25,421 nt of DNA. Source: MWCR01 sp041665165 (GTDB lineage: Bacteria > Patescibacteriota > Patescibacteriia > 2-12-FULL-60-25). Where the stretch lies: NCBI GenBank assembly GCA_041665165.1, contig JBAYJJ010000018.1:1-25421 (forward strand). The letters are read 5' to 3'. A program made the translations under genes and the position numbers. The notes beneath the pieces were generated by a model, which did not search any database, was not told the DNA's origin, and was given only the letters and a program-made list of their open reading frames with translations. Shown piece after piece: positions 6,870 to 14,347 of the stretch; within the stretch, counting starts at the first letter, position 1; every line of letters begins with the position of its first letter.

Positions 6870-8489
6870 ATGACATTGACTGAACAGTCTCTTCAGGATT
6901 TTATTGCCAGCCACGAATCCAAGGTAGTGGATTTGAGCAAAGACCATGCTTTGGTCTATTTTCAAGCCAATGCCTCCGGCAAACAAGAGGATTTCGAAAA
7001 AGCAGCCGTGATCTCGCTGGCTTTGAATAAGATCTATGCTGACAAGGATGATTTCGCCAAGCTCAAGGAGTTCAAGGAAAAGGCTGCGGATATCAGCGAC
7101 CCGATCCTGAAGCGTGAGCTGGTTATTCTGTATAACGCTTATCTTGGGAACCAGATGGATGTGGCTGACTTGGAAAAGATTATTCAATTGGAAAAAGAGA
7201 TTGAAACCAAGTTCAGTACTTATCGCGCAAAAGTCGATGGCGAGGAAATAAGCGACAACCAAATCAATGAAGTTTTGCGTAAATCAACAGACAGCCAAAA
7301 ACTGGAGTCGACCTGGAAAGCGAGCAAACAAATCGGGCACATGGTGGCCGTGGATGTGCTTAAGTTCGTCAATTTGCGCAATCAAGCAGCGCAAAAGCTG
7401 GGTTTTAAGAACTTTCACGAAATGAGTTTGGAATTGAACGAACAAGATCCGCAAGAGATCGAAACGGTGTTTGATGAGCTGGATGAACTGACGCGCGACG
7501 TATTTGCTCGCGCCAAACAGGAAATGGACCAGGCTTTAGCTAAGCAATATGGCATCGCCGAAGCCGAACTCATGCCGTGGCATTTTCATGATCGCTTTTT
7601 TCAGGCTGTGCCGCGCATTCATGATTTGGATTTGGATCGCTTTTTTACAGGCAAAGACGTCATCAAAATCACGCGCGATTACTACCAAGGCATAGGCCTG
7701 CCCATAGACGATTTGATCCAAAAAAGCGACTTGCTTGAAAGGCCGGGCAAATACCAGCACGCGTATTGCATGGACGTGGACAAGAAAGGCGACATCCGTG
7801 TCATGGCCAGCGTAAAAGACAATGAATACTGGATGGCGACAATGCTACACGAGTTTGGCCATGCGGCTTACGACAAATATATCGACAAGAGTTTGCCTTG
7901 GACATTGCGCGGGGCTAACCATATTTTCATGACCGAAGCAGTGGCCATGCTGTTCGGGCGCATGACACACAGCCCAGCTTGGCTCATCGAAGCAGCTGGA
8001 GCTGAGCCCGAAGATGCTAAGAACATTGCTGCGCAAAGCGAAAAGTATCTGAAATTCAATGAATTGATTTTTACGCGCTGGGCCCAGGTCGTCTATCGTT
8101 TTGAGAAAAGCATGTATGAAAATCCAAATCAGGACTTGGAAAAACTCTGGTGGGATCTGGTCTCTAAATACCAGCTGTTGAATAAGCCTCAAGGCTGGAG
8201 CGGCGCTGATTGGGCAGCCAAAGTCCACATTGCGCTTTACCCGGCTTATTATCACAACTACGTCCTAGGCTCGCTTTTTGCCTCGCAGATCAAACATCAA
8301 ATCGACACTCAAGTCCTCAATACTCGAGCTTATGGCGATTATAGTTTTGTAGGAAAAACAGAAGTCGGTCAGTATTTCATCGAAAAGATTTTTATTCCTG
8401 GCAAGAAGATAAATTGGAAAAAGCTCGTTTTAGATGCAACGGGCAGTGAATTGTCGCCTCAGTTTTTCGCTGACCAAATACTAAAATAA
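6870..8489 (+). CDS. M3-family zinc oligopeptidase
   Basis: This is a 539-residue, mostly helical metallopeptidase without a signal peptide, so probably cytoplasmic and acting on short peptides. The zinc site HEFGH has His327, Glu328 and His331. The third ligand fits Glu356 in MTEAVAMLFGRM, 25 residues on, which is the spacing known for thimet oligopeptidase-type M3 enzymes. The M2 (ACE) family is the main alternative. An upstream in-frame GTG at 6861 is possible, but ATG 6870 is preferred: TGTAAT at 6853-6858 would start transcription a few bases before it. There is no Shine-Dalgarno site. The next gene is convergent and ends 22 bases away, with no clear terminator between. Confidence 0.88.
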   Translation: MTLTEQSLQDFIASHESKVVDLSKDHALVYFQANASGKQEDFEKAAVISLALNKIYADKDDFAKLKEFKEKAADISDPILKRELVILYNAYLGNQMDVADLEKIIQLEKEIETKFSTYRAKVDGEEISDNQINEVLRKSTDSQKLESTWKASKQIGHMVAVDVLKFVNLRNQAAQKLGFKNFHEMSLELNEQDPQEIETVFDELDELTRDVFARAKQEMDQALAKQYGIAEAELMPWHFHDRFFQAVPRIHDLDLDRFFTGKDVIKITRDYYQGIGLPIDDLIQKSDLLERPGKYQHAYCMDVDKKGDIRVMASVKDNEYWMATMLHEFGHAAYDKYIDKSLPWTLRGANHIFMTEAVAMLFGRMTHSPAWLIEAAGAEPEDAKNIAAQSEKYLKFNELIFTRWAQVVYRFEKSMYENPNQDLEKLWWDLVSKYQLLNKPQGWSGADWAAKVHIALYPAYYHNYVLGSLFASQIKHQIDTQVLNTRAYGDYSFVGKTEVGQYFIEKIFIPGKKINWKKLVLDATGSELSPQFFADQILK

Positions 8490-8511
8490 CAAAATGACGA
8501 GGGGGAGCGCG

Positions 8512-9861
8512 TCAGACAATCATGGGCAAAGTCTCTACATCCATCCTGGTGCCCGTGATAATGCCCTCTATCCTGTATGCTCCATGCTGGGGAGCCTCAA
8601 CATATCCATTCCAAGCCGCGCGTGCAAAGCCTCCGCTGTTGATCCAGTCAAACAGCCATTCGTTAGTATATTGGGGGTCGCCTTGGTTAATGCCGGCACC
8701 CATGTACATGAGCCAGGTCTTGTTGAAATCTTCCTGCGAACCAATGGTCGGAGCCATCAAGACTGGCAAACCCATGCCGCAATAAAAGGAAAGCTCAGAG
8801 GGCTTGGTCCACAGAATATCAGTCTTGCGCAAGGTTCGTGTGAAATCTTTGAAATAAGTCGCTCGGTCATGGTGGAAATCAATAAAAATTTTCTTATCCA
8901 GCAAAGACGTCATCTTAAGATCCTTGACCCATGAGTGGAACTCAACAGCGACTTCGTGTTTGGTGCCAGCCACTAACCTGAGCCTTAACCCGTCGCGCAT
9001 TAATGTCCGCTTCAAGCTGGTCAGAACCTGCAAAGCGATCTGTTTTTGCGCACCAGCCCCGCCCACGGAAAAGGTCAGGGTCAGGGGATGGTCTGACTTG
9101 TTTTTGAAATTACCTAGTTCGTTTTGCACCACGCGCTGGTATTTATTGATGAAAATCCCGTTTGGATCAAGATTCACGATGCGCGAAACCAAATCTTTGC
9201 GGATGATATTGCCGGCCAAGTCGCCGATTGCTTCTTTGGGCAAAGGGAATCCGGTCAAGAAAATATTTTCCTCTTTGACTCCATAAAGCTTAAGCCTTTC
9301 TACCACACGGCCATTGGGCGCGAAATATCTGATTCTGCTCTTTTTGGGGTCACGCGGCACCCAAGCGCGCGAAATATCTGCGTCGCAGATTACAATGTAG
9401 ATGTCGCCTGGGTAATCGAATGTCTCGGCCGCAAAAGCCGGGATAAAGAACGTGCTGATTAAAGGCAATGGGTCTTTGGCCAACTTTTCTATCAAATGGC
9501 GGCACAAACCCAAGTGTTCAATGGAGTAATACGTCTGCGCAACCTGGTAAGTGGATGCGGAAAGGTCGCGGCGCGGATAAAAAGAGGGGATGCGCTGGAT
9601 TCGATCCATGATGCTGAAAGCCAAGGGGCCGATCAGCGGTATGGGTTTGAGCCTGGAAATGGCTTCGTAACCTTTGCGGCTCTTGATCCACAAATCTTTT
9701 TCTTTTTCTGGAATGCCCGGATAATCATTGGCCGTGATGATTCCGCCATGGGCCAATTCTTTCAAACCATAGGCCGCACGTTCGTGGCCATAGCCCATGT
9801 TGACCGAAACAACATAAGCGCACTTAGTGCGCGTCTTTTCAAAATGATGCCCCTCATGCAT
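8512..9861 (-). CDS. GT-B fold glycosyltransferase, MurG/MGDG-synthase-like
   Basis: The 449-residue protein resembles the GT28/MGDG synthase superfamily. Near the N-terminus, VNMGYGHERAAYGL (about residues 20-33) matches the glycine-rich GxGH acceptor loop. In the C-terminal half, TFSVGGAGAQ and TKPSELSFYCGMGLPVLM match the nucleotide-sugar-binding motifs of MurG-like enzymes. It probably transfers a sugar to a lipid or cell-surface acceptor at the membrane face; donor and acceptor are unknown. A start 45 bases upstream (9906) is possible, but ATG 9861 is chosen because an extended -10 (TGG-TAAAAT) lies ten bases before it. It starts 13 bases after the DUF2127 gene stop, so the two may also be co-transcribed. 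Confidence 0.78.
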   Translation of the reverse strand: MHEGHHFEKTRTKCAYVVSVNMGYGHERAAYGLKELAHGGIITANDYPGIPEKEKDLWIKSRKGYEAISRLKPIPLIGPLAFSIMDRIQRIPSFYPRRDLSASTYQVAQTYYSIEHLGLCRHLIEKLAKDPLPLISTFFIPAFAAETFDYPGDIYIVICDADISRAWVPRDPKKSRIRYFAPNGRVVERLKLYGVKEENIFLTGFPLPKEAIGDLAGNIIRKDLVSRIVNLDPNGIFINKYQRVVQNELGNFKNKSDHPLTLTFSVGGAGAQKQIALQVLTSLKRTLMRDGLRLRLVAGTKHEVAVEFHSWVKDLKMTSLLDKKIFIDFHHDRATYFKDFTRTLRKTDILWTKPSELSFYCGMGLPVLMAPTIGSQEDFNKTWLMYMGAGINQGDPQYTNEWLFDWINSGGFARAAWNGYVEAPQHGAYRIEGIITGTRMDVETLPMIV

Positions 9862-9871
9862 ACCTGACTGT

Positions 9872-9880
9872 ATTTTACCA
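9872..9880 (-). promoter_or_regulatory. Extended -10 of the glycosyltransferase gene
   Basis: Reading on the minus strand, TGG-TAAAAT overlaps the stop codon of the DUF2127 gene. It predicts a leader of only three or four bases. Confidence 0.5.
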
Positions 9881-10378
9881 CACTTTGCGCAGTCTTTGGT
9901 ATTCACTGTAAGTTAAAATGCACACAAGCACATCAAACACGGCAAAAATCAAAAGATACAAGCCTCCGACGTGGCTGAATTTGTACAAACTATATAAAGA
10001 GAAAACTCCAAGCAGAACAATCATGGCTGGATAAGCCCAAAGTTTTTTGCGCAAGATGGCGAAGATGAGTACGAGCTTCAATAGGCCGTGCATAAACAGA
10101 TAAATCATCAAGAAGTTTTTTCCGCCTAAAGAAAAAGATTGCGAGACATGGCTCAGGTAATTGGCAAGTAGATCCTGGGAATCTTCAACCAGTTCGGGCT
10201 GGACCAGGGCCGAAACCCAGGCTTGGAGCGTGGAAATCTTCAAAAAGAATAATGATACGCCTACAACTACCTCACCCAGCGAATTCAGGGCTTTGAGCAG
10301 AATAGTAATCCAAAAAAGCGTGTCCAGGGGGTCTTTTACCTGGATCCAGTCCTGCATGTGCGCGCGTATTGACTTCAT
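9875..10378 (-). CDS. DUF2127 family membrane protein
   Basis: This integral membrane protein of 167 residues has about four hydrophobic segments: a first after DPLDTLFWITILLKAL, then NFLMIYLFMHGLLKLVLIFAIL, WAYPAMIVLLGVFSLYSLY and GLYLLIFAVFDVLVCILTYSEY. The pattern HGLLKLVLIFAILRKKLWAYPA and the closing DVLV...YSEYQRLR are characteristic of DUF2127, whose function is unknown. The ATG at 10378 is preferred over one 99 bases upstream because an extended -10 (TGG-TATAAA, 10393-10385) ends six bases before it, again predicting a leaderless message. The downstream neighbour is the glycosyltransferase, so a role near envelope lipids is possible but unproven. Confidence 0.8.
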   Translation of the reverse strand: MKSIRAHMQDWIQVKDPLDTLFWITILLKALNSLGEVVVGVSLFFLKISTLQAWVSALVQPELVEDSQDLLANYLSHVSQSFSLGGKNFLMIYLFMHGLLKLVLIFAILRKKLWAYPAMIVLLGVFSLYSLYKFSHVGGLYLLIFAVFDVLVCILTYSEYQRLRKVW

Positions 10379-10397
10379 GCCATATTTATACCATACT
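10369..10397 (+). promoter_or_regulatory. Promoter of the 10416-11219 gene pair
   Basis: TTGACT (10369-10374), a 17-bp spacer and CATACT (10392-10397). The -35 lies inside the first codons of the divergent DUF2127 gene. The leader would be about 12 bases and contain the GGAGGT at 10405-10410. Confidence 0.55.
10385..10393 (-). promoter_or_regulatory. Extended -10 of the DUF2127 gene, leaderless
   Basis: TGG-TATAAA on the minus strand ends six bases before ATG 10378. It lies within the spacer of the opposing promoter at 10369-10397, so the two promoters occupy the same DNA. Confidence 0.6.
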
Positions 10398-10415
10398 TTG
10401 GGCCGGAGGTGAGAG

Positions 10416-10835
10416 ATGAGCAAGGTCATCAAGCTCAAGATAAGGAACGTACTTTCCACTCTCGCGAACAAGGCCAAGGAGCTGAAGACGAGCGAGCTTC
10501 AGGCTAAGCGCACGGCTTACGAAGCAATCCAGAACTTTCTCACGCAAGAACTGGAAACGTTTGATAGGCAGGGCCGACTAGCGCTGTTCTTGGGGCTCAT
10601 GCTGTTGCGCGACATGCTTGCAACTGTGGGCTTTGAGAATCTGAACCCGCACTTTGCAAAAGGCATCGAAGAAGCCATACAAATACTAAGCAATCCAAAA
10701 TTGCAGACGATTGATTTGCGCGAGGTCTGCCGTCTCCTGGAAGAATATGGGTTCGTCAACCGCAGGGGAATAGAGGCATACGTCTTAAAGCGCGGACCAG
10801 TCCCCAAAACAGCTTCTTCGGCGCGGACCACCTGA
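10416..10835 (+). CDS. Helical orphan protein, first of a pair (139 aa)
   Basis: No family is recognised. The start is set by GGAGGT at 10405-10410, five bases before the ATG. The protein is predicted to be nearly all helix, with a Lys-rich N-terminus (SKVIKLKIRNVLSTLANKAK) and a polar, unstructured C-terminal tail (KRGPVPKTASSARTT). There is no signal peptide, membrane segment or Cys pair. The central region LGLMLLRDML...NPHFAKGIEEAI...TIDLREVCRLLEE lines up by eye with LTLVRDCL...GPEHAEPLGRAL...KIDDVLLQAKLE in the next gene, suggesting old tandem duplication. The second gene starts nine bases after this stop with its own strong Shine-Dalgarno site, so the two form an operon. Confidence 0.8.
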   Translation: MSKVIKLKIRNVLSTLANKAKELKTSELQAKRTAYEAIQNFLTQELETFDRQGRLALFLGLMLLRDMLATVGFENLNPHFAKGIEEAIQILSNPKLQTIDLREVCRLLEEYGFVNRRGIEAYVLKRGPVPKTASSARTT

Positions 10836-10844
10836 GGAGGTGTC

Positions 10845-11219
10845 ATGAAAAAGCTCTTGGAAGAAATTCTGGAAGCTGCTCATCAAGAGCTCAAGATGCA
10901 TGTAGAAAAACTCAGGTCAGACCGCAAGCGCGGCTGTGCCAGTCGAGTTCGGAAGATGAAGCAGATCTTGAGCGACACGATCAGGCGCGTGGACCGTATG
11001 ATGCAAGGGGATTTGCGCCGCAGGTTCCACATGCTGACCTTGGTACGCGATTGTCTGGTGTTCACCAAGCCAAGCGTGTTCGGGCCCGAGCATGCAGAAC
11101 CTCTTGGGCGAGCACTGGACATGGCTTTTTCGCCTGAAGGCGATTTAGGGAAGATCGATGACGTGCTCCTGCAGGCAAAACTCGAAGTAGTTCCTCAGGC
11201 AGAGGAAAAGGACTCCTAG
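10845..11219 (+). CDS. Helical orphan protein, second of a pair (124 aa)
   Basis: No family is recognised. GGAGG, overlapping the end of the previous gene's stop context, sits a few bases before the ATG. The N-terminal half is a very basic, probably coiled helix (MKKLLEEILEAAHQELKMHVEKLR, then SDRKRGCASRVRKMKQIL and RRVDRMMQGDLRRRFHM), which could bind nucleic acid or a partner. The C-terminal half carries the LVRDCL...AEPLGRALDMA...IDDVL pattern shared loosely with the upstream protein, and the tail is acidic (AEEKDS). An intrinsic terminator begins at the stop codon. It is probably co-expressed with the upstream gene at a similar level. Confidence 0.8.
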   Translation: MKKLLEEILEAAHQELKMHVEKLRSDRKRGCASRVRKMKQILSDTIRRVDRMMQGDLRRRFHMLTLVRDCLVFTKPSVFGPEHAEPLGRALDMAFSPEGDLGKIDDVLLQAKLEVVPQAEEKDS

Positions 11220-11240
11220 AGGCAACTACGCCTCTTTTTT
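11219..11240 (+). terminator. Intrinsic terminator of the orphan pair
   Basis: GAGGC (11219-11223), loop AACTAC, GCCTC (11230-11234), then six T residues. The stem begins at the last base of the stop codon. Confidence 0.88.
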
Positions 11241-11250
11241 GTTTTCTCGC

Positions 11251-11293
11251 AAAAAAAAAACGAGCCTCCGTTCCCGAGAAAGGGAACAGAGGC
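11251..11293 (-). terminator. Intrinsic terminator of the small membrane protein gene
   Basis: On the minus strand, GCCTC-T-GTTCCC pairs with GGGAAC-G-GAGGC with a single mismatch and a six-base loop. It is followed by TCG and a T-run of nine or ten bases. Confidence 0.88.
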
Positions 11294-11308
11294 AATGAGG
11301 CGGGCTAG

Positions 11309-11542
11309 CTAGCAGATGTTGATGCGCCGAACATTGGCCGGATCAGCATCTTCGCGATCCAGGTATCGCTTGGTTACGACACAGATGGTCACGATGAACC
11401 CAAGTGCCAAAGGCACGAAGAATGGAATTTGCGTCAGGTCGCCAGGGCGGTTCACGACCTGATTGATGTCCAGCCCTAGGCGAATGATTGCATACAGGGC
11501 CAGGAGCAGAAGGGTTGCGTAAAAGATTACTGCGCTTTTCAT
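11309..11542 (-). CDS. Small two-helix membrane protein (77 aa)
   Basis: No family is recognised. AAGGAG (11554-11549) lies six bases before ATG 11542, so this start is preferred to a longer frame beginning at 11581. Two transmembrane segments are clear: SAVIFYATLLLLALYAIIRLGL and IPFFVPLALGFIVTICVV. They are separated by a short loop (DINQVVNRPGDLTQ). The C-terminus is charged (TKRYLDREDADPANVRRINIC) and ends in Cys. The gene stands alone with a near-perfect promoter and strong terminator, suggesting abundant expression. It runs toward the orphan pair, and the two units end in back-to-back terminators. Confidence 0.8.
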   Translation of the reverse strand: MKSAVIFYATLLLLALYAIIRLGLDINQVVNRPGDLTQIPFFVPLALGFIVTICVVTKRYLDREDADPANVRRINIC

Positions 11543-11570
11543 GGCTATCTCCTTGGTTCCAAAAGCCGTT

Positions 11571-11609
11571 ATGGTAACCATTTATATCACAATTTGGTCA
11601 TTTTGTCAA
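11571..11609 (-). promoter_or_regulatory. Consensus sigma70 promoter with palindrome at the start site
   Basis: On the minus strand TTGACA (11609-11604), exactly 17 bases, TATAAA (11586-11581). Overlapping the last -10 base and the likely start is the palindrome ATGGTTACCAT (11581-11571), a possible operator. The leader is about 32 bases and holds AAGGAG. Confidence 0.75.
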
Positions 11610-11686
11610 TGGCCAAACGAAAAGGGTGGAAGAATTTTGGTTGTGGATAATTTTTCTTGACTAATCGAGCGTTAAGTCCAGGTTTA

Positions 11687-11695
11687 TGCTAATAT
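11687..11695 (+). promoter_or_regulatory. Extended -10 candidate for the surface-protein operon
   Basis: TGC-TAATAT lies 71 bases before the ATG at 11767, giving a leader of about 65 bases. No good -35 is seen. Confidence 0.45.
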
Positions 11696-11766
11696 GTAGG
11701 CATAACTATTTTTACATTATATCCCCATTAATTGACATTAGGGATAAATGAAGAAGAAAAAAATGT

Positions 11767-13650
11767 ATGATCGCAAAATTGTTCTTTAAGCTGAGATATG
11801 TTCCAGCTCTGCTGTTCGCTCTCATATTAGTGCCAGCCGCACATGCGGCAACGAACCCAGATCTTGGGACTGCCGCAACTTATTCGATCTTGGCTGGTTC
11901 GTCTGTAACCAATTCCGGCAATACGACCATAAGCGGCGATGTCGGCATAAGCCCGGGTGCCGCGCTTCCTCCCAATGTCACAGGTTGGCCTTCCGTAACC
12001 CTCGGAGGAACTCTATATGATACGGGTGGTACGGCGCTTACTGCTATGAATAATAAGGATACTGCCTTTGGTACTCTAGCCGTACCAGCCTGCGGCGCTG
12101 ACGGCGGCGTTGACTACGGAGGGGTTACTCATGAGTTGGCTGGGGATATCCTTGTGCCAGGTGTCTATTGTGCAAATTCGTTTCACTTGACCAATGGTAC
12201 GCTCACGCTCAATGGAAGCGCCACTGATGTCTGGATTTTTAGATCAGCGAGCGACCTTGTTATCACTGGTGCAACGTCCCAGGTTATTTTTACGGGCGGC
12301 GGTTTGCCTTGCAACGTGTGGTGGCGAGTCGTGAGCAGCGCGAGCCTTGCTGTTGACAGTGCATTTGTCGGAAGCATTCTTGCGGCTACGAGCATCACCT
12401 TCGGTACGGGCGCAACCTTAAATGGCAGAGCCCTGGCAGGGACGGGTTTAGTTTCATTGCTGGGCAATACCATTTCTGGACCGTCATGCACGGCCGCGGT
12501 AATACCCCCAGGCGCATCCAACACCCCGCCGCTAATCAATGTTAAGAAAGTACCAACTCCTTTATCTTTGCCAAATGGACCTGGCTCGGTGACTTATAAT
12601 TATACGGTAAGGAATCTTGGAATATTGACCATGACAGAGGTGACGCTGGTTGATGATAAGTGCCCTAACATGAAGTTTATTTCGGGGGACTTGAATAAAA
12701 ATTCACAGTTTGAAACCACTGAAGTCTGGTATTATAGCTGTACTACGACGCTTAATGAAACTACAGTCAATTTTGCCACAGCGCGCGGCAATGCCAATGG
12801 TATGGCAACTGTTGATACTGCGATTGCAGAGGTCTTCGTCGGCGTGCCAGTCATACCGCCTTTGATCCATATCGTAAAAACACCCAGCCCCCTGGTTTTG
12901 CCCTCTGGTGGAGGTGCTGTTGCCTACGGTTATACGGTTACTAATCCGGGCACAGTTGCCTTGACTAATGTGACGGTCACGGATAATAAGTGCAGCAGTC
13001 TGAAGTATGTATCCGGCGATACGAATGGGGATTCCAAACTTCAGTCAACCGAAACTTGGAAGTATACCTGCAGTGCGAATATCTCACTGACTACGACCAA
13101 TACGGCCATTGCCACTGGCCATGCCAATGGTTTAACAGCCATTGATACGGCTTTGGCCACGGTTGTTGTTGAAGGTTCGCCCGTTCCGCCGCTGATCCAT
13201 ATCATAAAAAAGGCTGATCCGATCGTACTGCCAGCTAAAGGCGGATTGGTGGCATACACCTATGCAGTAATGAATCCGGGTACAGTGGCGCTAAACAATG
13301 TAACTGTCACGGATGACAAGTGCGGTACAGTGGCATTAGTCTCCGGCGACACGAACGTCAATGCGTTGATGGAACCAAATGAAACGTGGACGTATGCGTG
13401 CCAGCAAAATCTGAAAGCGACTACAACAAACACGGCTACTGCTACTGGCCACGCCAATGGGTTGACGGTTACAGATGTTTCCATGGCCAATGTTGTCCTT
13501 TCACCAGCTCTTCTTCCGGCTGCACCAAAACTGCCTAACACAGGCTTCGAGCCTGGTAACAGCATGCTGGGTTGGATGGTTGCCGCCGCAGGAATCTTCG
13601 TGGCTGCCTCAATTCTGCTTGTCTTAACCAAACGCAAGAGCCTATTCTAG
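11767..13650 (+). CDS. Sortase-anchored surface protein: DUF3494 domain plus three DUF11-like repeats
   Basis: This exported protein of 627 residues has a signal peptide (basic start, hydrophobic core, cleavage after AAHA near residue 27). It is followed by a DUF3494 ice-binding-like beta-helix domain (about 30-245; LGTAATYSILAGSSVTNSGN, TISGDVGISPG, DVWIFRSASDL, GATLNGRALAG). Three 110-residue repeats then begin at residues 254, 364 and 474. Each has NPGTVALTNVTVTD-like and DDKC...GD.N.....ETW.Y.C patterns with two conserved Cys. The C-terminus is a classic sorting signal: LPNTG at 589-593, a hydrophobic helix and the tail TKRKSLF. The sortase gene follows after 14 bases. DUF3494 members include ice-binding proteins and adhesins. 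Here attachment is the more cautious reading. Confidence 0.88.
   Translation: MIAKLFFKLRYVPALLFALILVPAAHAATNPDLGTAATYSILAGSSVTNSGNTTISGDVGISPGAALPPNVTGWPSVTLGGTLYDTGGTALTAMNNKDTAFGTLAVPACGADGGVDYGGVTHELAGDILVPGVYCANSFHLTNGTLTLNGSATDVWIFRSASDLVITGATSQVIFTGGGLPCNVWWRVVSSASLAVDSAFVGSILAATSITFGTGATLNGRALAGTGLVSLLGNTISGPSCTAAVIPPGASNTPPLINVKKVPTPLSLPNGPGSVTYNYTVRNLGILTMTEVTLVDDKCPNMKFISGDLNKNSQFETTEVWYYSCTTTLNETTVNFATARGNANGMATVDTAIAEVFVGVPVIPPLIHIVKTPSPLVLPSGGGAVAYGYTVTNPGTVALTNVTVTDNKCSSLKYVSGDTNGDSKLQSTETWKYTCSANISLTTTNTAIATGHANGLTAIDTALATVVVEGSPVPPLIHIIKKADPIVLPAKGGLVAYTYAVMNPGTVALNNVTVTDDKCGTVALVSGDTNVNALMEPNETWTYACQQNLKATTTNTATATGHANGLTVTDVSMANVVLSPALLPAAPKLPNTGFEPGNSMLGWMVAAAGIFVAASILLVLTKRKSLF
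12526..13515 (+). repeat. Three 330-bp coding repeats
   Basis: Copies begin with the codons for PPLI at 12526, 12856 and 13186, a period of exactly 330 bases. The second and third are the most alike; the first has diverged most. They encode DUF11-like beta-sandwich modules with a conserved Cys pair. Confidence 0.85.
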
Positions 13651-13664
13651 AAAAGAAGAACAAA

Positions 13665-14342
13665 ATGAAAAATAGAAAGAGCCGGGCGAAAGTTCGTCCG
13701 GCTCTTTGGCGTAGAGACTTTTTTTCCCCTAAACACATCGGTACTTTTTTTGGCGCAGTGGTTTATGTCATTGCCGTGCTGGTCCTGATCCAATTCGTTT
13801 CTTTGCAGCTCATCCTTGGTTTTTATGAAAATTCTGTTCCGACTGCCGAAGCTGCGACCAATGGAAAAAGCTTTCAGCTAAAAACAGCAGCTACAGGTTT
13901 GCCTGTACGCATCCTGATCCCGAAGATACGGGTCAATGCCCTGATTAACCAAGTGGGCCTGGTCGCAGATGGCTCAATGGGCGTACCCAAACTGCCGCGC
14001 GACACTGCTTGGTATAAGCTGGGCCCTAAGCCAGGAGAAGCTGGCAGTGCGGTCATTAGCGGGCATGTGAATTGGCTATATGGCGCCAAAGGCTCGTTTG
14101 AATACCTCAAAGTCTTAAAGCCTGGCGACAAAATTGTTGTTCAGAACGACAAAGGGGAGAGTATCTCATTTGTTGTGCGCACAAGCCGAACACTAGACCG
14201 GGAGGCAAACGCTACAGATGTATTCTATTCGTATGATGGAAAAGCTCATTTGAATCTCGTTACTTGCGCCGGTGCTTGGGACAAGACTGCTAAAGCATAT
14301 TCAAAACGACTCGTAGTGTTTGCAGATAAAGTTACGAAATAG
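13665..14342 (+). CDS. Sortase
   Basis: This is a cysteine transpeptidase of 225 residues that should cut the LPNTG signal of the preceding protein and attach it to the cell surface. An N-terminal membrane anchor (IGTFFGAVVYVIAVLVLIQF) is followed by the sortase beta-barrel. The catalytic triad fits His134 (ISGHVNW), Cys201 (LVTCAGAWD) and Arg215 (KRLVVFA). The overall form (short, ILIPKIRVNALINQVGL, AWYKLGPKPGEAGSAVISGH) resembles class D/E/F sortases rather than class A or B. The start is ATG 13665, with an AGAAGAA-like weak ribosome site. It forms a two-gene operon with its likely substrate and converges on engB with only five bases between. Confidence 0.93.
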   Translation: MKNRKSRAKVRPALWRRDFFSPKHIGTFFGAVVYVIAVLVLIQFVSLQLILGFYENSVPTAEAATNGKSFQLKTAATGLPVRILIPKIRVNALINQVGLVADGSMGVPKLPRDTAWYKLGPKPGEAGSAVISGHVNWLYGAKGSFEYLKVLKPGDKIVVQNDKGESISFVVRTSRTLDREANATDVFYSYDGKAHLNLVTCAGAWDKTAKAYSKRLVVFADKVTK

Positions 14343-14347
14343 CTAAT

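Noticed and set aside
8494..9867. Plus-strand open frames across the glycosyltransferase region
   Set aside because: The minus-strand frame shows clear glycosyltransferase motifs. The plus frames are low-complexity shadows.
12526..13515. Recent assembly duplication in the 330-bp repeats
   Set aside because: Copies differ at many positions, so they are old protein repeats.
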